DNA from: Myxococcaceae bacterium
GTDB taxonomy: Bacteria > Myxococcota > Myxococcia > Myxococcales > Myxococcaceae
Reading direction: 5' to 3'
Assembly (NCBI GenBank): GCA_019694575.1
Contig: JAIBBR010000001.1
Coordinates: 1-64,000, forward strand
Length of the DNA: 64,000 bases
A model generated the notes under the pieces. The model had not been told where the DNA came from, searched no databases, and saw nothing but the letters and a program-made list of their open reading frames with translations. How positions within the stretch are numbered: the stretch's first letter is position 1; each line of letters opens with the position of its first letter. The position numbers were made by a program, and so were the translations under genes. Of this stretch, positions 6,965 through 15,799 are shown in pieces.

Positions 6965-8035
6965 CTAATCGACTTCGAAGAACTTGTCTGTGTACAGGTA
7001 GTTCATCGCCAAGGCGGTGACGAGAGACGTGAGCTTGGTGGTGTAGTCGCGCGATTTCTCGCGAAACACGGTCAGCCCCAAAGCGGTGGTGCGCTCGAGC
7101 AGGTGATCTAACACCGACGACACCAGACCTTGGCTTACACCGGCATACTGCGTGACGGCGTGAATCACCGCCTGCTTTTCGGCTCGCAACAAAGTGTCAG
7201 CGGGCACCGGCGCGATTTCAGACGGCTCGAAAAGGTTCATCAAGTCTTGATCGAGATGCTCGCCCAACTGCACGTCGATGCGTTCTGACAACCGACGCTG
7301 ACGGTAGTGATCAAGCACCGTCTCTTCCATCTGATCGACGTCAACGTCGCGCTCTTCAAGCACCACTTCAGGCGCCTTACGACCCAGGCGCTCGACAATG
7401 CTCTGCACGTATTGAAGTTTCTTCAGCGCGCCCCAACCCTTGTAACGGCGCTCCCAGTCAAGGCCGGGCGTCATAAACACCGCGAACGTTTCGGCGAAAT
7501 CTTCGTCGGGGTGCTTCTGCGCGTACCAACCTGAAATATGCACCACGTACTTGCGGCTGAAGGGCTGCGGCTTGAAGTCGTCATGGTACGGCGCTGAGTA
7601 GTCGCCAAAGAGCTTTTGCCACTCTTCAGTCTCGTAAAGCCGGTACGCGTAGTTGAAGGTGTGACCTGCTTCGTGACGCAGGTACATCATGATGTCGCGT
7701 TCTGATTCGGCGCCGCCACCCAGCTCGGCTTCGATGGAGTGCAGGTTCGGGTCAGCCAAATAGAAGGGTATGCCGATGACCGGTACGCCTGACGGGCAGC
7801 CCCACTGATCTGACAAGTAGCACTGCGGGCGCAAACTCACGCCCCGCACTTCGAGCTCGCCGTAGAGCTGTTGAATGTGGCGCTCTAGCGGCGTGGCAGA
7901 AAGGTGCAGCTTGAGATCTTTGATGCGGGCTTGCAGCAAGGCCTGGCTCGCATCAGGCAAACCTTCGCCAAAGTGCGGCTCTGACGCCCGCTCTCTGAAT
8001 GCCGTTGCTGTCGTGACCAAATTTACGGGAGCCAT
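6965..8035 (-). CDS. Putative zinc-binding metallopeptidase
   Basis: A protein of 356 residues with a gluzincin-type site: H121-E-A-G-H125 in LRHEAGHTFNYAY and a downstream E182 in HPDEDFAETFAVF as likely third ligand. The layout (HExxH, then PFSRKYVVHISGWYAQKHP, then the ED-x-AE-x-F block) matches the putative zinc-binding metallopeptidase family often seen beside ATP-grasp ligases. The C-terminal 130 residues are helical, of unknown role. It has no signal peptide, so it is likely cytoplasmic. It is the first gene of a two-gene leftward unit with the ATP-grasp enzyme and is divergent from the ABC-F gene. Substrate unknown. Confidence 0.82.
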   Translation of the reverse strand: MAPVNLVTTATAFRERASEPHFGEGLPDASQALLQARIKDLKLHLSATPLERHIQQLYGELEVRGVSLRPQCYLSDQWGCPSGVPVIGIPFYLADPNLHSIEAELGGGAESERDIMMYLRHEAGHTFNYAYRLYETEEWQKLFGDYSAPYHDDFKPQPFSRKYVVHISGWYAQKHPDEDFAETFAVFMTPGLDWERRYKGWGALKKLQYVQSIVERLGRKAPEVVLEERDVDVDQMEETVLDHYRQRRLSERIDVQLGEHLDQDLMNLFEPSEIAPVPADTLLRAEKQAVIHAVTQYAGVSQGLVSSVLDHLLERTTALGLTVFREKSRDYTTKLTSLVTALAMNYLYTDKFFEVD

Positions 8036-8233
8036 GTTTTTGGTGACCTGCGGCGAACCATAACCGGAGAGACCAACGCCCCGTCCAGTGCGTTTATTCG
8101 GATTTTAAAAGCATGAATTTATTGAAGAATTTTGACATTCAGAAACTGCCCATTTTCGGTCGCTGACTGTGAATTCAATGGGTTACATGCGCTCCGGCGG
8201 CGAAAGTGTGCTATCGCCTCCCTACTAACGCCC
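8036..8233. promoter_or_regulatory. Divergent intergenic region with an AT-rich core
   Basis: 198 bases separate the metallopeptidase start (leftward) from the likely GTG start of the ABC-F gene (rightward). Bases 8093-8140 are markedly AT-rich for this genome, with runs such as GATTTTAAAA and GAATTTATTGAAG, and probably hold promoters for both genes. A TTGACA lies at 8132-8137, but I see no good -10 hexamer 16-18 bases downstream, so no specific promoter is called. Confidence 0.35.
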
Positions 8234-10177
8234 GTGAGCTTACTTATCGTTCAAGAGATGTCGCTGTCGTACGGAAAGAAGACACTTTTCGATGGCGCGG
8301 CTTTTACCGTGGGGCCGACTGATCGCATTGGTTTGGTGGGTGCGAATGGCACGGGTAAATCGACTTTGCTGAAGATCTTGGTGGGCCAAGTCAAGCCTGA
8401 CCGCGCGACCGTGACTTTTCGTCGCAAGTCACGGGTTGGTTACTTGCCGCAAGACTTGAGCGCATTGCCTGAAGGTCGCCTGCTCGACACCGTTTTGCGT
8501 GCGGTGCCGGGCCGCGACGAGCTTGAAGAGCGTTTGAAGAGCTCCGAAGCGGCCTTGGCCGAGGCAAAGGGTGAAACTGAACAAATGGAGTGGGCGCAGG
8601 TGATCGCCGACCTCCATGACGAGCGCGAGCACTTCGACGAGCACTTTGGGGCACATCGCGCCGAGTCGATTTTGGCGGGCCTGGGCTTTTCACAACACGA
8701 TTTTCAGCGTGCCACCGACGTGTTTTCGGGCGGCTGGCGAATGCGCGCCGCGTTGGCGGGCCTGCTGCTGCAAGACCCCGACTTGCTCTTGCTCGATGAG
8801 CCGACCAACCACCTCGATTTGCCGACGCTGAGCTGGTTCGACGCGTTTTTGAAGCGTTCGAAGCGGGCGTTGATGTTGATCTCTCACGACCGTGACTTTC
8901 TGAACCGGCAGATCGACAAGGTGATCTCGCTCGAGCTCGAGGGCGTGAAAACGTGGAGCGGCAACTACGACACGTATCAACGGCTACGGGCAGAAGAAGC
9001 CGAGCAGTTGCTCGCACGCGCACAACGGCAAGAAGCGCGTCGGGCTGAGCTCGAGGCATTTATCAACCGGTTTCGCGCCAAGGCTTCGAAAGCGCGGCAG
9101 GTGCAAAGCCGCATCAAACAGCTCGACAAGGAAGAGCGGGTCAGCCTGACCCAAGACCGCGATACGGTTTCTTTTCGTTTCCCTGAGGTGGCGCGTTCAG
9201 GGCGAGAAGTGGTGACGTTCAAAGGCATCGACAAAGCGTTCGGAGCGAACGTGGTGTACCGCGGGTTGGACTCCGCACTTTTGCGCGGGCAACGGGTGGC
9301 GGTGGTGGGCGTGAATGGTGCTGGCAAAACGACGTTGCTCAAAATGTTGGCGGGGGAACTCGAGCCTGACGCGGGGTCTATCTCACTGGGGCACGGGGTG
9401 GTGATGGGTTACTACGCGCAGCATCACGCCGAGACGTTAGACAAGGCGTCGACCATTCTCGAAGAGATGATGGCGTTGGTGCCCGACAAACCGCAGAGCT
9501 TCGTGCGCGGTGTGCTGGGGGCGTTTTTGTTTACCGGAGATGACGTCGAAAAACGCATTGGAGTGTTGTCGGGCGGAGAACGGGCGCGCGTGGCGCTGGC
9601 GAAGTTGCTGCTCAAACCAGCGAATCTGCTGGTGATGGACGAGCCGACCAACCATTTAGATTTGGACTCGTCGGAAGCGCTGATCGACGCGCTCGATGGC
9701 TACGGCGGCACGCTTATTTTCGTTTCACACAACCGCAGTTTTTTGAACCAGCTCGCCACCCACGTGTGGGACGTGCGCGATCAACGCCTCGTCGAGTGGC
9801 CCGGAAACTTAGACGACTACTTGCGGCACTTGGAGCTCGATGCGCAGGCCGCGGTGGCGTCTCCTGCTTCAGGTGGCGATGCGCCCAAGGTGAGCACAGA
9901 CAAAGAGCGCAAGCGCAAAGAGGCGCAGGCGCGCGCTGCGAAGAGCACGGTGGTGGGGCCGCTCAAGAAAGAAATCGCTACAATCGAAGCGCGGGTGGCG
10001 ACGCTTGAAGAAGAGCAGAAGGTGCGTGGCGAGCAGTTGGCCGACCCTGCGTTCTATGGCGACTTTGCCAAGGCGCGGCCGGTGATGGACGCACACCGAG
10101 ACGCAAAAGAAGAGTTGGAACGGCTGTACCAACGTTGGGAAGAAGCGCAGCAGGCGCTGCTAGACGCCCAAGGTTAA
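8234..10177 (+). CDS. ABC-F family ATPase (Uup/YheS-like)
   Basis: A protein of about 647 residues with two ABC ATPase domains and no membrane segments. Domain 1 has GANGTGKST, signature FSGGWRMR and Walker B LLLLDEPTNHLD; domain 2 has GVNGAGKTT, LSGGERAR and LLVMDEPTNHLD. The linker between them is charged and helical (P-site tRNA interaction motif region). The C-terminal 90 residues form a Lys/Arg/Glu coiled coil as in Uup and YheS. ABC-F proteins act on ribosomes, relieving stalls or conferring antibiotic protection, so this is likely a translation factor. GTG at 8234 is chosen because the conserved family start (LLIVQEMSLSYG) begins there; upstream in-frame codons look non-coding. Confidence 0.92.
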   Translation: MSLLIVQEMSLSYGKKTLFDGAAFTVGPTDRIGLVGANGTGKSTLLKILVGQVKPDRATVTFRRKSRVGYLPQDLSALPEGRLLDTVLRAVPGRDELEERLKSSEAALAEAKGETEQMEWAQVIADLHDEREHFDEHFGAHRAESILAGLGFSQHDFQRATDVFSGGWRMRAALAGLLLQDPDLLLLDEPTNHLDLPTLSWFDAFLKRSKRALMLISHDRDFLNRQIDKVISLELEGVKTWSGNYDTYQRLRAEEAEQLLARAQRQEARRAELEAFINRFRAKASKARQVQSRIKQLDKEERVSLTQDRDTVSFRFPEVARSGREVVTFKGIDKAFGANVVYRGLDSALLRGQRVAVVGVNGAGKTTLLKMLAGELEPDAGSISLGHGVVMGYYAQHHAETLDKASTILEEMMALVPDKPQSFVRGVLGAFLFTGDDVEKRIGVLSGGERARVALAKLLLKPANLLVMDEPTNHLDLDSSEALIDALDGYGGTLIFVSHNRSFLNQLATHVWDVRDQRLVEWPGNLDDYLRHLELDAQAAVASPASGGDAPKVSTDKERKRKEAQARAAKSTVVGPLKKEIATIEARVATLEEEQKVRGEQLADPAFYGDFAKARPVMDAHRDAKEELERLYQRWEEAQQALLDAQG

Positions 10178-10259
10178 TGCAGACATTTAAGAGCTGACGG
10201 TGATTGTCGCGGTGGGGGGCTGGTTGACTTGTGACCGTTCAACTGGCGATGTTGCGCGC

Positions 10260-10820
10260 ATGCGTCGTTCTATCGCTGTGGCTCTTGGGGTGCTGTTTTC
10301 GGCTTGTGGTCCCCGCAAGGCAGGCGCGGTACCCCAAGAGACTTATTTTTGGAAAGTCATCGGGTCGACGGTGGAGTTCGGCCAGTGCACCGACGACCCT
10401 GAGTTTCGCAAAGACATTCAGCCCATTGTCTTCGAAGAGAACAGCTACCTGATGTACCAGGTGGCGAAAGACGGTCGCACCGCGAGCACGGTGTCTTGCA
10501 CGCGCTTAGATGCGGCGAGCTGCACCCCGGCGATGAACCCGCTCACTTTCGATGTCGCGGGCACCGAGTTATCGATGTCGACTGAAAGCAAGAACCCTTT
10601 CGGCACCACCGGCTGCCAGTTACAAGACGCCCAGAGCTGGATCTTGACTGACAAAGGTAATTCGCTCGATTGGGCAATGAGCCACGCGCTGTCGCTGGTC
10701 GACAACCCGACCGAGTGCGAAAAGCTTGACCAAAACATCAAAGACACGTCGCCCAACATGCTCGGTGTTCAGGGTTGTGTGGTGACGTTCAAGGTAGAAT
10801 GCGTTACGCCTAAGACATGA
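10260..10820 (+). CDS. Hypothetical lipoprotein
   Basis: A 186-residue protein with a lipoprotein signal: Met-Arg-Arg, a hydrophobic core and the lipobox LFSAC (Cys about residue 17). The mature part has six further cysteines, probably forming disulfides in the periplasm, and no recognisable catalytic motif. ATG at 10260 is chosen because it places the signal peptide at the N-terminus. The stop overlaps the start of the next gene (ATGA at 10817-10820), so it is probably co-transcribed with the proline-catabolic dehydrogenase, although a functional link is unclear. Confidence 0.8.
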   Translation: MRRSIAVALGVLFSACGPRKAGAVPQETYFWKVIGSTVEFGQCTDDPEFRKDIQPIVFEENSYLMYQVAKDGRTASTVSCTRLDAASCTPAMNPLTFDVAGTELSMSTESKNPFGTTGCQLQDAQSWILTDKGNSLDWAMSHALSLVDNPTECEKLDQNIKDTSPNMLGVQGCVVTFKVECVTPKT

Positions 10821-12451
10821 TTCACGCCAACCTTCGTGTCCCCCTGCCTGTCAATGAGCCGATCAAGACCTATGCTCCTGGCACCGTGGAGCGCGTTGAA
10901 GTCAAAACCGCGCTGAACAAACTGTCGGGCGAATGCCCCGAGCTGCCGCTGATCATCGGCGGCAAAGAAGTGACCACCGGCAAGTTCATTGAAGCGCGGT
11001 CTCCGCACCGGCACAGGCAGGTCATCGCCAAGGCGCACGAAGCGACAGCGGCGCACGTCGAGCAGGCTTGCCACGCGGCGATGGCAGCGAAGCCGATGTG
11101 GGAATCGACTCCTTTTCACGAACGGGCAGCGATTTTTCTGCGCGCGGCCGAATTGCTCGCTACCAAGTACCGGCCGCTGGTGAACGCCGCCACCATGCTT
11201 GGGCAGTCAAAGACGGCTCACCAGGCCGAGATCGATTCAGCATGCGAGGCGATCGACTTTTTGCGCTTCAATGTGCACTTTGCGCAAACGTTGATGGACC
11301 AACAGCCGTTGAGCGGCCCCGGCATGTGGAACCAGACTGACTACCGCGCGCTCGACGGGTTTGTGTTCGCGGTGGCTCCGTTCAACTTCACGGCGATTGC
11401 GCTCAATCTGTGCACGGCTCCCGCGATCATGGGTAACACCGTGGTCTTCAAACCGGCCAGTACCGCGCTCTTGTCGGGCTGGTACTTGATGAAGCTGCTC
11501 AAAGAAGCCGGCTTGCCCGACGGGGTGATTAACTTTGTGCCCGGTGGTGGCTCAGTCATCGGCAACACGGTGCTTGGCCATCGAGACCTGGGCGGTATTC
11601 ACTTCACCGGTTCGACCGGCGTCTTCAACGGCATGTGGAAGACCGTCGGCGAGAACATGTCGAAGTACCGCCAGTACCCGCGCTTGGTGGGAGAAACCGG
11701 TGGCAAAGACTTCATCTTCGTGCACCCTTCGGCGATCGACGATGTCGACGCCCTGGCGGTGGCGATTGCGCGTGGCGGCTTCGAATATCAGGGGCAGAAG
11801 TGTTCTGCCTGCTCGCGGGTGTATGTGCCGAAATCGGTGTGGACCAAGCTCGAGCCGCAGCTCACGGCGATGGTGAACGAAATCAAAGTGGGTGACGTGG
11901 CCGATTTTCGCAATTTCATGGGTGCGGTGATCGACGAAAAGTCTTTTGCCAACACGCAGAAATATTTGGAGCTGGCGAAGGGCTCCGACGCCCAGGCGAT
12001 TGCAGGGGGGCAAGCAGACCGCAGCGAAGGCTATTTCGTGCGACCGACGTTGGTGAGTTGTGCCAACCCGCGGCACCCCATCATGACTGAAGAGATTTTC
12101 GCGCCCGTGGTCGGTGTGTACGTGTACCCCGACGACAAGTACGTCGAGACGTTGCGCGAATGTGATCAGGCTGCAAGTTACGCGCTGACCGGCGCTGTTT
12201 TTGCTCGCGATCGTGCCGCCATTGCCACCGCGTCGCGAGAGCTTCGTCACGCTGCGGGCAACTTTTATATCAATGACAAACCCACCGGCGCGGTGGTGGG
12301 GCAGCAGCCCTTTGGTGGCTCGCGCGCCAGTGGCACCAACGACAAAGCGGGTTCGATGTTGAACCTCATGCGGTGGACGAGCCCCCGCACCATCAAAGAG
12401 ACGTTCGTCGCGCCCACCACCTTGGGCTACCCCTTCTTGGCTGCCGAATAG
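10817..12451 (+). CDS. pruA: 1-pyrroline-5-carboxylate (glutamate semialdehyde) dehydrogenase
   Basis: A protein of 544 residues, the length of the single-function P5C dehydrogenases (TIGR01236 type). It has the aldehyde dehydrogenase fold with VAPFNFTAIALNL, VFKPAST, HFTGSTGVF, catalytic Glu in VGETGGKDF and catalytic Cys in GQKCSACSR. The C-terminal GQQPFGGSRASGTNDKAGS is also typical. It oxidises glutamate-gamma-semialdehyde to glutamate with NAD+, the second step of proline degradation, in the cytoplasm. No proline dehydrogenase (putA/prodh) gene is nearby. It overlaps the preceding lipoprotein gene by 4 bases. Confidence 0.95.
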   Translation: MIHANLRVPLPVNEPIKTYAPGTVERVEVKTALNKLSGECPELPLIIGGKEVTTGKFIEARSPHRHRQVIAKAHEATAAHVEQACHAAMAAKPMWESTPFHERAAIFLRAAELLATKYRPLVNAATMLGQSKTAHQAEIDSACEAIDFLRFNVHFAQTLMDQQPLSGPGMWNQTDYRALDGFVFAVAPFNFTAIALNLCTAPAIMGNTVVFKPASTALLSGWYLMKLLKEAGLPDGVINFVPGGGSVIGNTVLGHRDLGGIHFTGSTGVFNGMWKTVGENMSKYRQYPRLVGETGGKDFIFVHPSAIDDVDALAVAIARGGFEYQGQKCSACSRVYVPKSVWTKLEPQLTAMVNEIKVGDVADFRNFMGAVIDEKSFANTQKYLELAKGSDAQAIAGGQADRSEGYFVRPTLVSCANPRHPIMTEEIFAPVVGVYVYPDDKYVETLRECDQAASYALTGAVFARDRAAIATASRELRHAAGNFYINDKPTGAVVGQQPFGGSRASGTNDKAGSMLNLMRWTSPRTIKETFVAPTTLGYPFLAAE

Positions 12452-12495
12452 TTGAGAGGCCCGGCGATGGGCAATTCGAAGGCAAAAGATTTAAG

Positions 12496-12957
12496 ATGCC
12501 CGGCGAGATGAGGTCGAAACGCCAAGAACCGACGCTCGACGAGCTCAAGCTCGCGTTGCGCAATACCGGGCTGAGGAGCACCGCGCCCCGGTTGGCGGTT
12601 TTGCGGCAGCTCTTGCATGCGAAGAACCCGGTGTCTCATGGCGAGCTGGTTGACGCGCTGGCCCACCACGGCATGGACCGCGCGACCGTCTACCGTAACC
12701 TGTTAGACCTGACCGACGTGGGGCTGCTGGCGCGCAATGATTTGGGCGATCACGTGTGGCGTTTCGAGTTGCGGCAAAACCCCATCAACAAAAGCGCAGA
12801 ATCGAAGCACCCCCATTTTACCTGTGTCGATTGCGGCGCGGTGTCATGCCTGCCCGACGTGCAGGTCAAGGTCAGCTCGGGCCGTAGGTCGCCCCGGGCC
12901 GTGACCCAGCGTAAAATCGAAGTGCAGCTTCGCGGCCGTTGCGACAGTTGCGCGTAG
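12496..12957 (+). CDS. Fur-family metalloregulator
   Basis: A protein of 153 residues with a winged helix (TAPRLAVLRQLL, then MDRATVYRNLLDLTDVGLL), the HPHFTCVDCG metal motif and a second CxxC at the C-terminus (GRCDSCA), giving a structural C4 zinc site. These are features of Fur/Zur/PerR/Nur repressors. The regulatory ligands cannot be assigned to one metal from sequence. A DmeF-type cation exporter gene follows by 68 bases on the same strand, so it may sense the metal that exporter handles, or iron; the Fur box at 18.05 kb could also be its target. The start is uncertain: ATG at 12496 or 12508. Confidence 0.9.
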   Translation: MPGEMRSKRQEPTLDELKLALRNTGLRSTAPRLAVLRQLLHAKNPVSHGELVDALAHHGMDRATVYRNLLDLTDVGLLARNDLGDHVWRFELRQNPINKSAESKHPHFTCVDCGAVSCLPDVQVKVSSGRRSPRAVTQRKIEVQLRGRCDSCA

Positions 12958-13025
12958 AGTGCATTTGGCGTTTTACCGGGCATGTTTCAGGCCTTTGGCC
13001 GGTTCTGCTTTAAGATTTCGTCGTC

Positions 13026-13952
13026 ATGAGTGCTCAAGCCCTTACCAGTGTTTGCTCGGTGCATACGTTGCCGGCACACGAGCGCCATGAGTCACGCACG
13101 CGCTGGGTCGTGGGGCTGACCGCGGTGATGATGGTGGCCGAGTTGATCGTCGGTTACGTCACCCACAGCTTGGCATTGACCGCTGACGGTTGGCACATGG
13201 CCACCCATGTCGGTGCGCTAGGCCTTTCGGCGGTGGCTTATTGGTATGCGCGCACCCACGCTGGTGAGCAGCACTTTGCCTTTGGTACCGGCAAGGTTTA
13301 TGCCCTGGCGGGGTACACCAGCGCGGCGCTGCTCCTCGGCGTCGCCTTGTGGATGGCGCTTTCAGGTTTGCAGCGTTTGATGACGCCTGAAGCCGTCGAT
13401 TTCAAAGACGCCTTGCCAGTGGCGGTGATTGGCCTGATTGTGAATTTGGTCAGCGTGAAGCTTTTGTCGGTGGGTGAAGGGCACCACGCACATGATCACA
13501 CGCACGATCATTCGCATGATCATGCCCATGATCACAACTTGCGCGCGGCGTACCTGCATGTGGTGGCCGACGCGCTGACCAGCGTGTTGGCGATTGTGGC
13601 CTTGGTCGCAGGTGAGTGGTTGGGCTGGCGCTGGCTCGACGCTGTCGCCGCGCTCGTGGGCGCAGCGCTGATTGCGGCGTGGTCAGTCGGGTTGATTAAA
13701 GAAAGCGTGCGGCCGCTGCTCGATCTAGACCCTGACCCGAAAAACCGCGATGCGGTGCGCGCGGCGCTCGAGAAGGTAGGCGACACCCGGGTGGCCGACT
13801 TGCATTTGTGGCGGCTGGGCCATGGCCGCCTGGTGTGCGTGGTGAGCGTCGAGAGCCCTCAACCCAATTCGCTCGATGAGTACCAGCAAGCGGTGATGGC
13901 AGCAGCTCCGATCTCGCACCTCACCATCGAGATTCGGCGCGCACATGCATGA
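13026..13952 (+). CDS. dmeF: CDF-family divalent cation exporter, DmeF type
   Basis: A protein of 308 residues with six predicted membrane helices. TM2 carries D54-G-W-H-M-A-T-H61 and TM5 carries HVVADALTSV (H178, D182), the metal-transport residues in DmeF-like proteins. Between TM4 and TM5 is a His/Asp-rich loop (about 153-170), HHAHDHTHDHSHDHAHDH, typical of Co2+/Ni2+ exporters such as DmeF. It exports excess cations across the inner membrane by proton antiport. The upstream Fur-family gene probably regulates it. The stop overlaps the start of the PAP2 gene by 8 bases. Confidence 0.9.
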   Translation: MSAQALTSVCSVHTLPAHERHESRTRWVVGLTAVMMVAELIVGYVTHSLALTADGWHMATHVGALGLSAVAYWYARTHAGEQHFAFGTGKVYALAGYTSAALLLGVALWMALSGLQRLMTPEAVDFKDALPVAVIGLIVNLVSVKLLSVGEGHHAHDHTHDHSHDHAHDHNLRAAYLHVVADALTSVLAIVALVAGEWLGWRWLDAVAALVGAALIAAWSVGLIKESVRPLLDLDPDPKNRDAVRAALEKVGDTRVADLHLWRLGHGRLVCVVSVESPQPNSLDEYQQAVMAAAPISHLTIEIRRAHA

Positions 13953-14514
13953 CTTTCGCTGGGGGTGGGACGAAACCGTCTTCTCGGCCATCAATGGCTT
14001 GGGCATTGGTTGGCTCGACGGGCTTTTTGTTTTGGCGTCGTCGCGCGGTTTCATGCTCACGGTTGGGTTGAGCCTTTTGGCGTGGGTGCTCTACAAGGAA
14101 CGCACCCAGCGCTATGGAGTGGTGGCCCACGTCGCGGTGACTGTCGCCATGACTGATGCGTTTGGTGCGTATGTGCTCAAACCGTTCTTTGGCCGCATGC
14201 GCCCCTGTTACGCGCTGGCTGAAGGCACTTTTCGGTACCTCTCGCCGGCTTCGAATGTCGGTTCATTGCCCAGCCTGCACGCGGCCAATGCCTTCGCGGT
14301 GGCGGCGGCGCTTTCGTTCTGGCGCCCCAAGCTGGCATGGGTGGCGATGCCGCTTGCGGCTTTGATTGCGGTGAGTCGAGTTGGCGTGGGCGTGCACTGG
14401 CCGACTGACGTGCTGGCCGGTGCGCTCTACGGTAGCGCCGTGGGGTCGGCAGTGTACGTTGTCGCGCGCCGCTGGTTATTGGCACCTCGAGCAACGTTAG
14501 AGATCAATTCCTAA
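13945..14514 (+). CDS. PAP2-family membrane phosphatase
   Basis: A protein of 189 residues with several hydrophobic helices and the three PAP2 signature blocks: KPFFGRMRP, SLPSLHAAN, and SRVGVGVHWPTDVLAG, containing the catalytic His pair and Arg. Such enzymes remove phosphate from undecaprenyl pyrophosphate, phosphatidic acid or lipid A on the outer face of the inner membrane. The exact substrate cannot be told. It starts inside the end of dmeF and its last 18 bases overlap the end of the convergent barrel-protein gene, an unusually tight arrangement. Confidence 0.9.
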   Translation: MHDFRWGWDETVFSAINGLGIGWLDGLFVLASSRGFMLTVGLSLLAWVLYKERTQRYGVVAHVAVTVAMTDAFGAYVLKPFFGRMRPCYALAEGTFRYLSPASNVGSLPSLHAANAFAVAAALSFWRPKLAWVAMPLAALIAVSRVGVGVHWPTDVLAGALYGSAVGSAVYVVARRWLLAPRATLEINS

Positions 14515-15276
14515 AACGGTACGCACCCACACCGGGCCATAGTCGTCACCCAGCTGCGGTGCGCGTCGCCAATTGTCGAGCCGCACGTATGGCGCCACGG
14601 TGAACCACAGCTTTTTGAGCTGTACCATCACCGATGGCCCGAGAAAGTGGTGGGGAGCGGCGTTGAAGGTGCCGCTGCCGGGCTCGCCCAGCTCGACGTT
14701 GAACCAGTACTCGAGGCCCACATGCAGCCAGGGTTTGATTTGCACGGTGGCTCCGGCCGACGGGTTGAGTACCCACTCCCGTTCGCCCGAGTAATACATT
14801 TCGTGCTCGGCGCTCAGGTTGGCCATCAACCGCACCGGCCCCAGCGTTCGCTGCAGGTTGATTTTGAATTCCAGCTCGAGCTCGTTCACCATTTCTGCCA
14901 CTTCGGCGTAGAGGCTCAAGTCGATCGGCAGCTCGCCTTGTTCAAGCACGCGGTAGCGCAGCCGTTGTTTGATGCCATCGAAGCGCAATGGAAGGGTGCC
15001 GGTCGAACTGGCGGGGTCATTCGAGAGCTGTAGGTAGAGACCCAGCTCGAGCCTGTCGGTAAGGCCATATTCAAACTCGGTTACCAGCTCGGTGCGTGGG
15101 GCCCACGTCAGCTCGCCCGTGGTATCGATGGAGCGCACAGGCGAGAGATCGACAAATTGCTCAAGCTCTAAGCCGTCTTTGGGCACCGTTTGGTACGGGT
15201 ACGTCATCGCCAGAGGGCGCGGGTTGGCGTAAGCGAATGTCGAGAGCAACAATGTCAACGACAGCCCGAAGCGCAT
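14497..15276 (-). CDS. Secreted protein, probable outer-membrane beta-barrel
   Basis: A protein of 259 residues with a signal peptide (MRFGLSLTLLLSTFAYA). It then has alternating aromatic strands such as LVTEFEYGLTDRLELGLYLQL, WLHVGLEYWFNVELGE and WFTVAPYVRL, the pattern of a transmembrane beta-barrel. ATG at 15276 is chosen from the signal peptide and the AGAGGG upstream. It is the last gene of the Fur-box operon after the P460 cytochrome gene (13-base gap). A role in moving iron, heme or another iron-linked substrate across the outer membrane is inferred from context only. It overlaps the convergent PAP2 gene. Confidence 0.75.
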   Translation of the reverse strand: MRFGLSLTLLLSTFAYANPRPLAMTYPYQTVPKDGLELEQFVDLSPVRSIDTTGELTWAPRTELVTEFEYGLTDRLELGLYLQLSNDPASSTGTLPLRFDGIKQRLRYRVLEQGELPIDLSLYAEVAEMVNELELEFKINLQRTLGPVRLMANLSAEHEMYYSGEREWVLNPSAGATVQIKPWLHVGLEYWFNVELGEPGSGTFNAAPHHFLGPSVMVQLKKLWFTVAPYVRLDNWRRAPQLGDDYGPVWVRTVLGIDL

Positions 15277-15289
15277 GAGACCCTCTTTT

Positions 15290-15799
15290 TTAGAAACGTG
15301 AAAGTTGAAGCGGCTCTGACTGCACGAAGTCATTCGAACGCGCACCTTGATGGCAGTCGTTGCACGCACCGCCCGCCACGCCGTGGTACCGCTCGCCTGC
15401 GGGTGGCGTAATGCCTCGCCATACGATGGCCGGTGTTCCATCGGTTGCGGCCGCGAGCTCGAACCATTCCCACCCTGTGGCGCCACGGCTGTTGTACCCA
15501 CCGCCGCGCTTCACCATCGCGAAGGTCTGGTTCTCTTCTTTCATCACCTTCACCACGATGGTGCCGACGGGGTACTCGCTGCTGCCTTTGGGCGGCGCGT
15601 GGTTCAAGTAGATCGTCCGTTCGCCCGCGGTGTGCGAATCAGCCGGCGCCGACGGAGCGTTCACCGCGAAGCTCTGCCAGCTGGAGTACGACGCGAAGTC
15701 GCGCGGCAACGCGATGAACAATTCGCCGGGAACCGAATCGTCAACGCCGCCGCAGCTGCTGGTGAGGGCAAGTGTCAATGTCAGAAGAAGACGGTTCAT
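15290..15799 (-). CDS. P460-type cytochrome lipoprotein
   Basis: A protein of 169 residues with a lipoprotein signal (LALTSSC) and one C-terminal heme motif CNDCH. The body, with DFASYSSWQ, RTIYLNHAP, YPVGTIVVKV and WEWFELA, matches the cytochrome P460 / cytochrome c'-beta fold. Those proteins carry one heme c and act on hydroxylamine, NO or as electron carriers in the periplasm. The cross-linking Lys of true P460 cannot be confirmed here. The start overlaps the imelysin stop (ATGA at 15796-15799). Context points to iron-regulated periplasmic redox chemistry. Confidence 0.82.
   Translation of the reverse strand: MNRLLLTLTLALTSSCGGVDDSVPGELFIALPRDFASYSSWQSFAVNAPSAPADSHTAGERTIYLNHAPPKGSSEYPVGTIVVKVMKEENQTFAMVKRGGGYNSRGATGWEWFELAAATDGTPAIVWRGITPPAGERYHGVAGGACNDCHQGARSNDFVQSEPLQLSRF

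Noticed and set aside
8132-8160. Promoter with TTGACA at 8132-8137
   Set aside because: No -10-like hexamer at the right distance; only one box of the pair is present.
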